DNA from: GCA-2683135 sp964507445
GTDB lineage: Bacteria; Planctomycetota; GCA-002687715
Length of the DNA: 64,000 bases
NCBI GenBank assembly: GCA_964507445.1
Contig: CAZDQF010000008.1
Coordinates: 124,001 to 188,000, forward strand
Direction of reading: 5' to 3'
The stretch's first letter is position 1; each line of letters starts with the position of its first letter. Of the stretch, positions 19,104-26,138 are shown piece by piece. The position numbers and the translations under genes are program-made. Below the pieces are notes generated by a model that saw only the letters and a program-made list of their open reading frames with translations, had not been told where the DNA came from and did not search any database.

Positions 19104-20068
19104 AGCCCGGCGTGGTGGTGACGGACCCCAGCCTGAAGGAGGTGGTCTGGGGAAGTGACCGACTCCAGCTGGACTGGGGCAAGGGCGGGGGGGACGCCAG
19201 GAAGATCGGTGAGAGTTGGGAGGTGTCCTGCATCCCTGGGATGGAGAGCGGCGTGCGTGGAGGAGCGGCAGATCTCCGCCAACTCTACGAGCGTGATCCT
19301 GCCTGGTTCGTCGGCGACGAAGCTCCGTCGGGCCCTTTTCCGTTGCTGGTCAAGCTGCTGGCGACCTCGCAGCGCCTCTCCGTGCAGGTGCACCCGGATG
19401 ATCAGCAGGCGCGACGCCTGGAGGGCACCGCCGGCGGAAAGCACGAGGCCTGGGTGATCCTGGAGGCGGCCCCCGAGGCTTGCCTGTACCTGGGGCTGGC
19501 CCCCGGAGTGAATCTGGCGCAGCTCGAGGCCGCTCTTCGTGGCGGGCGGGAAGACGAGATCAGCGCTCTCCTGCGGCGGGTCCCGGCGCGCGAGGGCGAC
19601 GTCTTCGACATCCCCCCGGGCACCCTTCACGCGATCGGTCCCGGTCTCGTCCTCATGGAGGTGCAGCAGCCCTCCGACACCACCTTCCGGGTCTTCGACT
19701 GGGGGCGCACCGGGCTGGACGGCCACCCGCGGACGTTGCACCTGGATCATGGCCTCGCCGTGATCGCCCCCGACGCGCGCCCGGAACCCCAGCCGCCGGT
19801 CAGTTCGCTGTCGGGCATGGACGGCGAGATCCTCCTTCAGACCAGGAGCTTTCGCATCGAGAGGTGGCGTGTCCAGGGCCGCCTCGATGTCCCGGTCAGC
19901 GAGCTGCTTACCTGCGTCTGCGTCGCGGGCTCGGGGATGGTCTCCTCCCATCTGGACGCTCCGCAACCCGTGGCCAAAGGCAGCAGTTGTGTTGTGCCGC
20001 GGGGTGTTAGCATGGTCTCCTTCGACGGGCGCGACCTCGAGTTGTTGGTCGCGCTTCCCCCCGCTTGA
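19100..20068 (+). CDS. manA: Mannose-6-phosphate isomerase, class I
   Basis: ManA interconverts fructose 6-phosphate and mannose 6-phosphate, feeding GDP-mannose synthesis. The 322-residue cupin protein has zinc-ligand regions LSVQVHPDD near residue 95, KHEAWVIL near 114 and PPGTLHAIG near 172. A further motif FRVFDWGRTG near 195 closes the core, and it ends with a second small cupin-like domain. The start overlaps the recN stop by 4 bp. This shorter form resembles the Bacillus/planctomycete type rather than the E. coli enzyme. Confidence 0.92.
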   Translation: MKPGVVVTDPSLKEVVWGSDRLQLDWGKGGGDARKIGESWEVSCIPGMESGVRGGAADLRQLYERDPAWFVGDEAPSGPFPLLVKLLATSQRLSVQVHPDDQQARRLEGTAGGKHEAWVILEAAPEACLYLGLAPGVNLAQLEAALRGGREDEISALLRRVPAREGDVFDIPPGTLHAIGPGLVLMEVQQPSDTTFRVFDWGRTGLDGHPRTLHLDHGLAVIAPDARPEPQPPVSSLSGMDGEILLQTRSFRIERWRVQGRLDVPVSELLTCVCVAGSGMVSSHLDAPQPVAKGSSCVVPRGVSMVSFDGRDLELLVALPPA

Positions 20069-20125
20069 GCGGAGGGCGGGCGACGCCCGCGTCTCTCGAC
20101 CGACCCTCTCGACCGGAGCGATTCC

Positions 20126-21028
20126 ATGGACGAGAACCAACGGAACGGCGAGCGCCTGCACAAGGTCCTCGCCAGGGCTGGTGTGGCCAGCCGGCGCGAG
20201 TGTGAGGAGCTGATCGCTCAAGGGCGCGTCCAGGTGAACGGCGCGACGATCACTCGAATGGGAACTGTGGTGGATGTGGACTCCGACTCCATCGTCTTCG
20301 ACGGTGAGCCCATCCGAACGGAGCGTCCCGCCTACTTCGTGGTCTACAAGCCGAAGGGCGTGGTCTGCACCACCCGCGATCAGTTCGATCGCACCAGCGT
20401 GGTGGACCTGGTGCGGGATCGCCATGCTCGTCGGCTGTTCCCCGTCGGGCGCATGGAAGAGGACTCCGAGGGCCTCATACTGGTGACGAATGACGGGGCC
20501 TTCGCCAACCGCATCGTCAGCTACAAGCACCCGCTGCGCTACGTGTACCACGTGCGGTTGCGAGGGCAGCTCACTCAGGAGGCCCTGCAGGCGGCGCGGG
20601 CGGGTGTCTGGCTCTCTGACGGCAAGAGCGGTCCCATGTACGTCAAGGTGAGCCGCTGGGGCAAGAGGGTCTCGACGGTCTTGTGCTCTCCGAGCGCCAA
20701 TCAGCATCGCCTGTTGAAGCGGGTGTGGGCGAAGGTCGGCCTGGTCGCGGACGGCGTCGTGCGCGTGCGTATGGGGTCGTTGACCACTGAGGGGCTGAAG
20801 AAGGGCGGCGCCCGACGGCTCACGGAGGAGGAGATCCACGCGTTGCTGCACCCGGACGCCGGAGACCTGGGCCCCCCCATGGAGCGCCGTCGCACGTCCC
20901 GCCGACCCCCTCGAGGCGGGCGGAAGGGTTCGAAGCCCGTGGGGCGTTCTCCTCAGAAGCGTGGAGGCAAGCAGCGTCGGAGTGAGGGAGAGGACTCCCC
21001 TGCGCGGCGGCGGGTGGTCGGGCCCTGA
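20126..21028 (+). CDS. RluB/RsuA-type pseudouridine synthase with altered catalytic residue
   Basis: The 300-residue protein has an N-terminal S4 RNA-binding domain (ERLHKVLARAGVASRRECEE) and a pseudouridine synthase fold (VVYKPKGVVCTT; FPVGRMEEDSEGLILVTNDG). It also has a basic Arg/Gly/Pro-rich C-terminal tail typical of RluB. Family members normally read GRLDxDSEGLL, where the first Asp is the catalytic nucleophile. Here the codon is GAA, so the residue is Glu. That would be expected to impair or abolish catalysis unless the neighbouring acids compensate. The S4 and tail features suggest RNA binding is kept. GGAG 8 bases before the ATG supports the start. It could be a non-catalytic ribosome-assembly factor; this is inference. 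Confidence 0.8.
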   Translation: MDENQRNGERLHKVLARAGVASRRECEELIAQGRVQVNGATITRMGTVVDVDSDSIVFDGEPIRTERPAYFVVYKPKGVVCTTRDQFDRTSVVDLVRDRHARRLFPVGRMEEDSEGLILVTNDGAFANRIVSYKHPLRYVYHVRLRGQLTQEALQAARAGVWLSDGKSGPMYVKVSRWGKRVSTVLCSPSANQHRLLKRVWAKVGLVADGVVRVRMGSLTTEGLKKGGARRLTEEEIHALLHPDAGDLGPPMERRRTSRRPPRGGRKGSKPVGRSPQKRGGKQRRSEGEDSPARRRVVGP

Positions 21029-21040
21029 GGCGGAGACGCC

Positions 21041-22273
21041 CTACCAGTCCGATCCGTCCAGGTCGTTGCGCTCTTCTTCCGTGAGCTCTCTCAGGAACGG
21101 ATAGGACACCGACTCCGAGATGATCGGCACGAGGCGGGGGCCTTCCCTGCGGACCACGAACCGACGGCGACGCTTGATCCCCTTCATCTCGGCTTCCACC
21201 CAGATGGTGAACGTCTTGGATGAGGTGATGAGGTACAGCCTGACGTCGTTCAGGACCGCGGACGTGAAGGTGGGCACGTCCTCCTCGATGTCCGCCACGT
21301 CCTCCCAGTAACCGGCGGATTCGTCTTCTTCTTCCTCCGCTCCCTCACGCACGGTCCGGTCCGGGTTCCGGCGCCAGTCGTCGCCGAAGCGGGAGCGCAT
21401 TTCGGATTCGTAGTCTCTCTGGTCCTCACCCTTCTTGTCCCGAGCCACGAAGATGTCGTAGCCCCGGTCCTGGTACTCGGGCCGCATGATCCCACGGAGC
21501 ACCGCCTCCGGTGCCGTGTTGACGTTGACGGCCAGGTCCGACCAGACGGAGACGAAGTGCATCAGCCCCTTGGCGATCCGGCCGTTCTCGTCGACCTGAT
21601 CGAAGATGATGGTCTCGTCGATGGCCGGGATGAGAGCCAGGTCCGCGGGGGTCAGGATCGTGCCAGACTTGGTGGCCGCGCGTGGGGTGGGCCCGAACGA
21701 CTCGTCTCCCTCTTCCCGAGAGATGAACTCCACGATCTGGGTGGCGATGTTCTCGGCTTCACCCGCTCCGAGCTCCAGGGTCGTGCCTTCCCGAAAGTAG
21801 CGCAGCAGGTTGACGAACCCCTCCTTGCGCCGGTCCTTCAGGGCGTCGCTGCCCTTCAGGAGGAGCGGCAGGGGGTACTTCCGGTCCTCGTCCTCTATGA
21901 AGATCCGGACGCTGGGGAACGCGTCCTCGGCGTCCTCCCCTCCCTGTGCCTGTCGGCCCTGCTCGAAGTAGGCCCGCTCTCCGTAGGAGGAGGGGTCGAA
22001 CTCCTTCTGTATCCCCTGGTCGCTCGCCCATTCCTCGAACAGGTGGTCCACCTCCGGGCTGTCCGTGAGGTCCTGTCTCAGGTAGGTCTCGGCGATCTGG
22101 TAGCCGCCCTTGACCGCGATCTCGAGCATGTAGTCCACGTCTGCGTTGGTCGCCGCCTCCCACTCGATCCGCGCGATGAACCGGGCATCTACGGCGATGA
22201 TGGCGACCAGGAAGCACAGGATCATGGTGATGATCAGGATCGTGCCGCGTTCGTCCTGTCGAGGGTGATGCAT
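21041..22273 (-). CDS. gspK: Type II secretion minor pseudopilin GspK-like
   Basis: GspK sits at the tip of the type II secretion pseudopilus. The 410-residue protein starts with a class III-type leader and hydrophobic helix (ERGTILIITMILCFLVAIIA), cleavable after the Gly and lacking Glu at +5, as is normal for GspK. Later it has the family hallmark VNVNTAPEAVLRGIM near residue 260, preceded by a helical domain with TQIVEFI near 185 and LTPADLALIP. An acidic insertion lies near 315-330. GGAGA upstream supports the start. It is last in a minus-strand run with a secretin and an OmpH-like gene. No gspE, F or G is in the window. Confidence 0.8.
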   Translation of the reverse strand: MHHPRQDERGTILIITMILCFLVAIIAVDARFIARIEWEAATNADVDYMLEIAVKGGYQIAETYLRQDLTDSPEVDHLFEEWASDQGIQKEFDPSSYGERAYFEQGRQAQGGEDAEDAFPSVRIFIEDEDRKYPLPLLLKGSDALKDRRKEGFVNLLRYFREGTTLELGAGEAENIATQIVEFISREEGDESFGPTPRAATKSGTILTPADLALIPAIDETIIFDQVDENGRIAKGLMHFVSVWSDLAVNVNTAPEAVLRGIMRPEYQDRGYDIFVARDKKGEDQRDYESEMRSRFGDDWRRNPDRTVREGAEEEEDESAGYWEDVADIEEDVPTFTSAVLNDVRLYLITSSKTFTIWVEAEMKGIKRRRRFVVRREGPRLVPIISESVSYPFLRELTEEERNDLDGSDW

Positions 22274-22312
22274 GGATGGTCTCCGACCGTTGAGACGACG
22301 ACTCCGGCCCGT

Positions 22313-23809
22313 CTATTTCGGTCGTCCCTGGCCTTCCTTGCCGCCAGGGGGCTGCTGGCCACCCGACTTGTTGGCCTTGTCCGGCATCGGGGGCTTGATG
22401 ACCTCTTCCTTCTCGTTCGCTGGGTCCACCAGTTCGCCTGCGGCGGGGGGCAGGATGATCTCCGTGTCCTTGCTGCTGATGGGGTTGATGATCTTCGGCC
22501 TGAGGAAGAACAGCAGGTTACTGCGCGCCTCCTGGCTGTGGATGTTCTTGAACAGGCTGCCGAGGATCGGCACGTCGCCGAGGAGGGGGATCTTCTCTTC
22601 CACGGCCAGCTCGCGAGTCTGGATGAGGCCGCCCAGGACGATGGTGGCCCCGTCCTTGCAATCCATGGTCGTGGTGACCCCGCGGGACGAGATGATGGGG
22701 TTGGAGGTGATGGCCCCGGCGGTCTCGACGGTGCTCACGCCTGTGGGGTTCTCGACGGACAGGTTGACGGCCAGGGTCAGTCGGTCTCGAGACGTGAGGG
22801 TGGGGAGGACGCTGAGGTTCACAGCCACCTTCTTGAACTTGGTCGACACGGTCTGGGTGATGCCGCTGACGTTGACCGTGAAGTAGGGGATGTCCTCGCC
22901 AGCCGAGATGGTCGCGATATGTCCCGCTCTCACGGCGACGCTGGGGGCGTTGACCACGTCGATCTTGGTGAGCTGGGCGAGGGCGGAGATGAGGAGGTCG
23001 ACCTGAATCCCGTCCTTGACCGTACCCAGGTTGATCAGGCCGTTGGTGACGATCCCCTCGGGTGCGATGCCCGGTAGGGCCGGGATGCCGGTGCCGAGCA
23101 AGCCCCTGTCGAAGACGGTCTTGGATGGGTCCAGCGGCGCTACCGGGTTGGCCGGGTCGTAGGGGTGGTCCTCGGCATCGAGGACGAACCAATCGATTCC
23201 GAGCCCGAACTCATCGGATTCCAGCACCTCGACCACCCGGGCTTCCAGCAGGACCTGCGGCACGCTGCTGAGCATGGACTCGATCAGGGTGCAGCAGGAC
23301 TCCACCTTCTCCAGGTCACCGCGAAGGATGATGGTCTCGAGCCCCGCGCGGGCTGCCCAGGCGGGCCAGGGGGCCTTGCTGTCCGCGTTGGGGTCCGTCA
23401 CCACGGGCCCCTTCGAGAGGGTGATGGCGACGGCTTTCCATTCCGGGGAGTCCTTGAGGACGTTCTCGAGCATGGCCGACGAGCCCATGCCCAGCCACAT
23501 GGTCCGTGAGACCGAGCCGTCCGAGTGGGCGAAGTCTGGCCACCGGTAGGGTTCCGGCTCGTCCCTCAGGTGGGCCAGGGTCGGTGGCGCGGACGCGACG
23601 GACACCGGCTTTTGGAAGATGGCGCCTACGGTCTCGTCTACGGGCGCCAGGCCGCAGCTGCCGACCAGAAGCGTGGTCAGCAGCACGCTCGCGCAGACGC
23701 GCGCGGCACCAACGCTACCGGAGGTTGGTGATGATCTCTGACGTGATGTCGGGAAGCGCTTTGCCTGCAACGGTGACGGCTCCTGTCTCTGCGACAAGAT
23801 CGTATCCAT
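22313..23809 (-). CDS. Secretin-family outer membrane protein (GspD/PilQ-like)
   Basis: This is a 498-residue protein whose C-terminal half is a secretin channel domain: PQVLLEARVVEVLESDEFGLGIDW, SALAQLTKIDVVNAPSVAVR, KKVAVNLSVLPTLTS, GATIVLGGLIQT and the conserved end EKIPLLGDVPILGSLFKN. Secretins form the outer-membrane gate of type II secretion or type IV pili. Only one short N-domain precedes it, so it is smaller than GspD of E. coli. A hydrophobic stretch ending in LLVGSCG looks like a lipobox about 50 residues in, so the true start may be a nearby non-ATG codon. The chosen ATG makes the gene overlap the OmpH-like gene by 95 bp. It is followed by gspK after 39 bp. Confidence 0.85.
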   Translation of the reverse strand: MDTILSQRQEPSPLQAKRFPTSRQRSSPTSGSVGAARVCASVLLTTLLVGSCGLAPVDETVGAIFQKPVSVASAPPTLAHLRDEPEPYRWPDFAHSDGSVSRTMWLGMGSSAMLENVLKDSPEWKAVAITLSKGPVVTDPNADSKAPWPAWAARAGLETIILRGDLEKVESCCTLIESMLSSVPQVLLEARVVEVLESDEFGLGIDWFVLDAEDHPYDPANPVAPLDPSKTVFDRGLLGTGIPALPGIAPEGIVTNGLINLGTVKDGIQVDLLISALAQLTKIDVVNAPSVAVRAGHIATISAGEDIPYFTVNVSGITQTVSTKFKKVAVNLSVLPTLTSRDRLTLAVNLSVENPTGVSTVETAGAITSNPIISSRGVTTTMDCKDGATIVLGGLIQTRELAVEEKIPLLGDVPILGSLFKNIHSQEARSNLLFFLRPKIINPISSKDTEIILPPAAGELVDPANEKEEVIKPPMPDKANKSGGQQPPGGKEGQGRPK

Positions 23810-24152
23810 GGAGACTCACCACGCGACTGATGGCGTTGCGCAATTTCTTCGAAGCCGCGACTTCCAGAAGGTGGCGCTCGGCAGACCCGGGCTTGAGACC
23901 GTCGTCCCGGATCCTCTTGTACTCGTCGGTGGCGGCGAGCGCTTTGGCGGTGCTGAACACCGCAGGCTTGATCTTGGAGACAAGGGCACCGCGCTTGAGC
24001 GTGGAAGGGTGATAGACGCGATTGCTGATCACGACCTTCACCTTGACCGTGGGCTGATCCTGCGCGGCAGCCCTATCTGCCCACGCGCCAGAGGCGAGGA
24101 CTACGAGCACGGCGGCGAGAAGATGACGCATTCTCACGATTTTTTCGATCAT
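23715..24152 (-). CDS. Small OmpH/Skp-like periplasmic protein
   Basis: This is a 145-residue protein with a signal peptide (MRHLLAAVLVVLASGAWA, reachable from ATG 24152 or 24131). The C-terminal pattern, an AISRVVSLHGYDLVAETGAV stretch followed by DITSEIITNLR, matches the end of OmpH/Skp chaperones (GYDLV...AV...DIT..I...L). The central coiled coil is shorter than in Skp. Skp-type proteins carry unfolded outer-membrane proteins across the periplasm. Its place at the head of a secretin-GspK unit fits a chaperone for the secretin. The family call is from pattern memory and is tentative. Confidence 0.5.
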   Translation of the reverse strand: MIEKIVRMRHLLAAVLVVLASGAWADRAAAQDQPTVKVKVVISNRVYHPSTLKRGALVSKIKPAVFSTAKALAATDEYKRIRDDGLKPGSAERHLLEVAASKKLRNAISRVVSLHGYDLVAETGAVTVAGKALPDITSEIITNLR

Positions 24153-24311
24153 GTCTATCGTCCCGGATCGCCCCCGAGGCCGTAGCCTCTGGCATCTCCC
24201 TGGGACACCACGCGCCATGATCCTACGCGCAGATGGGTCGGAGTTCCAACCCCCCAGTGGTGCGGAATCTTCCGCAGCGGAATGATTTATGACAGCTTTC
24301 GCGGCCGCGAG

Positions 24312-25304
24312 TCAGGACTGCGAGGCCGCGGTGGCGTCCTGCGACCAGGTGGTAACCCGGTTGCCGCCCCAGCGGCGGGCGGCGTTCAGAGCCTGGTGAG
24401 ACCGAGTCTCCAGCTCGGACGCTTCCTCCGCGTCACTCCCGGTGTAGGTGGCGATGCCAGCGGACGCCGTGAGGGTCGGTCCGTCCGCTGATTGGAAGCC
24501 TCGCCCTTCAACGGACTTGAGGATGCGCTTGGACATGGCGAGGGCGCCTTCACCGTCGGTGTGGGGGAGGAGCAGGAAGAACTCCGACACGTTCTTGCGG
24601 GCGATGTGGTCGATGTCCCGAGACTCACACAGGAGGATCCCGGCCACCTCATTGAGCGTGGTGCGGAGTTCCTGAGTGTCCTCGCCGGACCCCGCCGCAT
24701 CGTCGTCGAAGCCGACGGCTACGCAGGAGAGGGCCAGGCCGAATCGGCGGGCCTTCTTGAATTCCTCCGCTAGCTTGAGGCTCATGTAGGCCTCGTTGTT
24801 GAGCCCGGTGAGGGGGTCCGTGATGTGTTCGTGAAGCGGGTTCTCGGACCGGACCCGACCCTCCATGGTGTCGAGCATGGACTCCAGGCCGCCCTCCATC
24901 TGTGCCGCTCCTTCGGCGGCTTCGAGGCTGTCTTCCTGGAGCATGTTGTGGACGGCCAGGGCGATTCCGGCGGGCTCCGCCGGACGACGCTGGATCCCGT
25001 CTGCGCCGCACAGGCGGGCGCGGTGCTCACCGTAGTCGTCATCTTCATCCACCATGAGGAGGACCTTCACGCCTCCCGTGCGGGAGTCTTCCTTGAGCGC
25101 CTTGAGCACCTCGAACCCGTTCTTGCGAGGCATGAAGACCTCCAGGACGGCGGCAGCGGGGGCCGCGCCTTCGCACTGCTCGAGGATCTCTGCACCCGTC
25201 TCACAGCGGATGACCGAGAATCCCCGATCCGTCAACGCTGCCTGGGTCGCGTCTGAGCGGCCACGATCGAAGTCGCCGAGGACGACGGTGAGAGGTGCTG
25301 ACAT
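24312..25304 (-). CDS. Response-regulator receiver fused to a degenerate GGDEF domain
   Basis: The 330-residue protein has a REC-like fold (about 1-120) and a GGDEF-like fold (about 165-320). In REC, the phospho-acceptor position reads VLEVFMP where VLDxxMP is expected, so Glu replaces Asp. The conserved Lys region reads ADGIQRRP (Lys to Arg). In the GGDEF domain the start DPLTGLNN is normal, but the active-site loop reads RKNVSEFFLLLP instead of RxGGDEF. It is therefore unlikely to make c-di-GMP or be phosphorylated. It may be a fixed-state scaffold or a GTP/c-di-GMP sensor. GGAGA upstream supports the ATG. It is divergent from the DUF5658 gene. Confidence 0.85.
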   Translation of the reverse strand: MSAPLTVVLGDFDRGRSDATQAALTDRGFSVIRCETGAEILEQCEGAAPAAAVLEVFMPRKNGFEVLKALKEDSRTGGVKVLLMVDEDDDYGEHRARLCGADGIQRRPAEPAGIALAVHNMLQEDSLEAAEGAAQMEGGLESMLDTMEGRVRSENPLHEHITDPLTGLNNEAYMSLKLAEEFKKARRFGLALSCVAVGFDDDAAGSGEDTQELRTTLNEVAGILLCESRDIDHIARKNVSEFFLLLPHTDGEGALAMSKRILKSVEGRGFQSADGPTLTASAGIATYTGSDAEEASELETRSHQALNAARRWGGNRVTTWSQDATAASQS

Positions 25305-25421
25305 CCTTCCATTCTCCTGCAGATGCGTTGCGTCAAGCCTACTCGAACGGGGCGACGGTTTTGTCTCCGCCCCCTGTCACCCGTCCGTTTTCGACCTTTT
25401 GCCGCGGGAATCTCAATGGTC

Positions 25422-25456
25422 TCCTCTATCCTCTCGGAATAGTGGCCGATAGAGGA
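25422..25456 (+). promoter_or_regulatory. 9-bp perfect inverted repeat covering the Shine-Dalgarno of the DUF5658 gene
   Basis: TCCTCTATC at 25422-25430 and GATAGAGGA at 25448-25456 are exact inverted copies with 17 bases between. The right arm contains GAGGA (25452-25456), the likely ribosome-binding site 8 bases before the ATG at 25465. The repeat could be a DNA operator or an RNA hairpin that hides the ribosome-binding site. Confidence 0.5.
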
Positions 25457-25464
25457 ATCGGAGC

Positions 25465-26010
25465 ATGAGTGAACGAACCCGCGACCCGCTGGATGCCGCG
25501 CCGGTTAGCGCTGGTACCCCCGAACAGATCGACGTGACCGGACTCGGGCCATACGGCACCTGGCCTTATGTGGATCGACGCGCGCAGCCCGATCGCCGAC
25601 TCATGGGGACCAGGCTGTTCAGCCGCTACCTGCTGCAGGGTAAGCGCGTGGGGGGACGGCGAGCGGGAGAGAGCCGGAACACCTACGTCGATCGGTTCGA
25701 ACCTGGGGACCTGTTGCTGACTGGCGGGATCCTGATCCTCAACATCCTGGATGCCTGGTTCACGCTCAATTACCTCGGAAAGGGCGGATCGGAGGCCAAC
25801 CCGATCGCCCGCTTCCTGATGGAGCGGGGGGCTGGCTGGTTCGTGTTCAGCAAGGCGGTGGTCGTCGCCATGTGTGTCCTGTTCCTGATGATGCACAAGA
25901 CGTTCCACCTCGTCAGACCCGCGTTGTGGACCCTGTTCGGGTTCTACGCGCTGCTGCTCGGATACCACATCTACCTTCAGGTCGCCCTGATGATGGCCTC
26001 GCCTTTGTAA
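25465..26010 (+). CDS. DUF5658-like membrane protein
   Basis: This is a 181-residue protein. An N-terminal soluble part (about 1-75) has an Arg-rich patch (VDRRAQPDRR, then VGGRRAGESRN). Three or four membrane segments follow (about 83-100, 128-146, 150-170). The stretch ILDAWFTLNYLGKGGSEANP near residue 93 fits the DUF5658 pattern (LD..FTL..L..G..EANP). The function of this family is unknown. GAGGA, 8 bases before the ATG, is embedded in a 9-bp inverted repeat. The gene stands alone, divergent from the REC-GGDEF gene. Confidence 0.7.
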   Translation: MSERTRDPLDAAPVSAGTPEQIDVTGLGPYGTWPYVDRRAQPDRRLMGTRLFSRYLLQGKRVGGRRAGESRNTYVDRFEPGDLLLTGGILILNILDAWFTLNYLGKGGSEANPIARFLMERGAGWFVFSKAVVVAMCVLFLMMHKTFHLVRPALWTLFGFYALLLGYHIYLQVALMMASPL

Positions 26011-26138
26011 GGGCAGCCTTACGGCCGTGTCCTCGGGGCGGTCCGTGGATGGCTTTCCAAGTCACTGGTATGGTGTGACTTGGGTTTTCGATACCGGCCC
26101 TGATTCCGGGCCCGGATGTTGCTTTCCTCCCTTCAGCC

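Noticed and set aside
17067..20851. Very long minus-strand open frames (17067-18926 and 18338-20851) opposite recN, manA and the RluB-like gene
   Set aside because: They cover intact, well-conserved genes on the other strand and their translations are low-complexity without recognisable domains.
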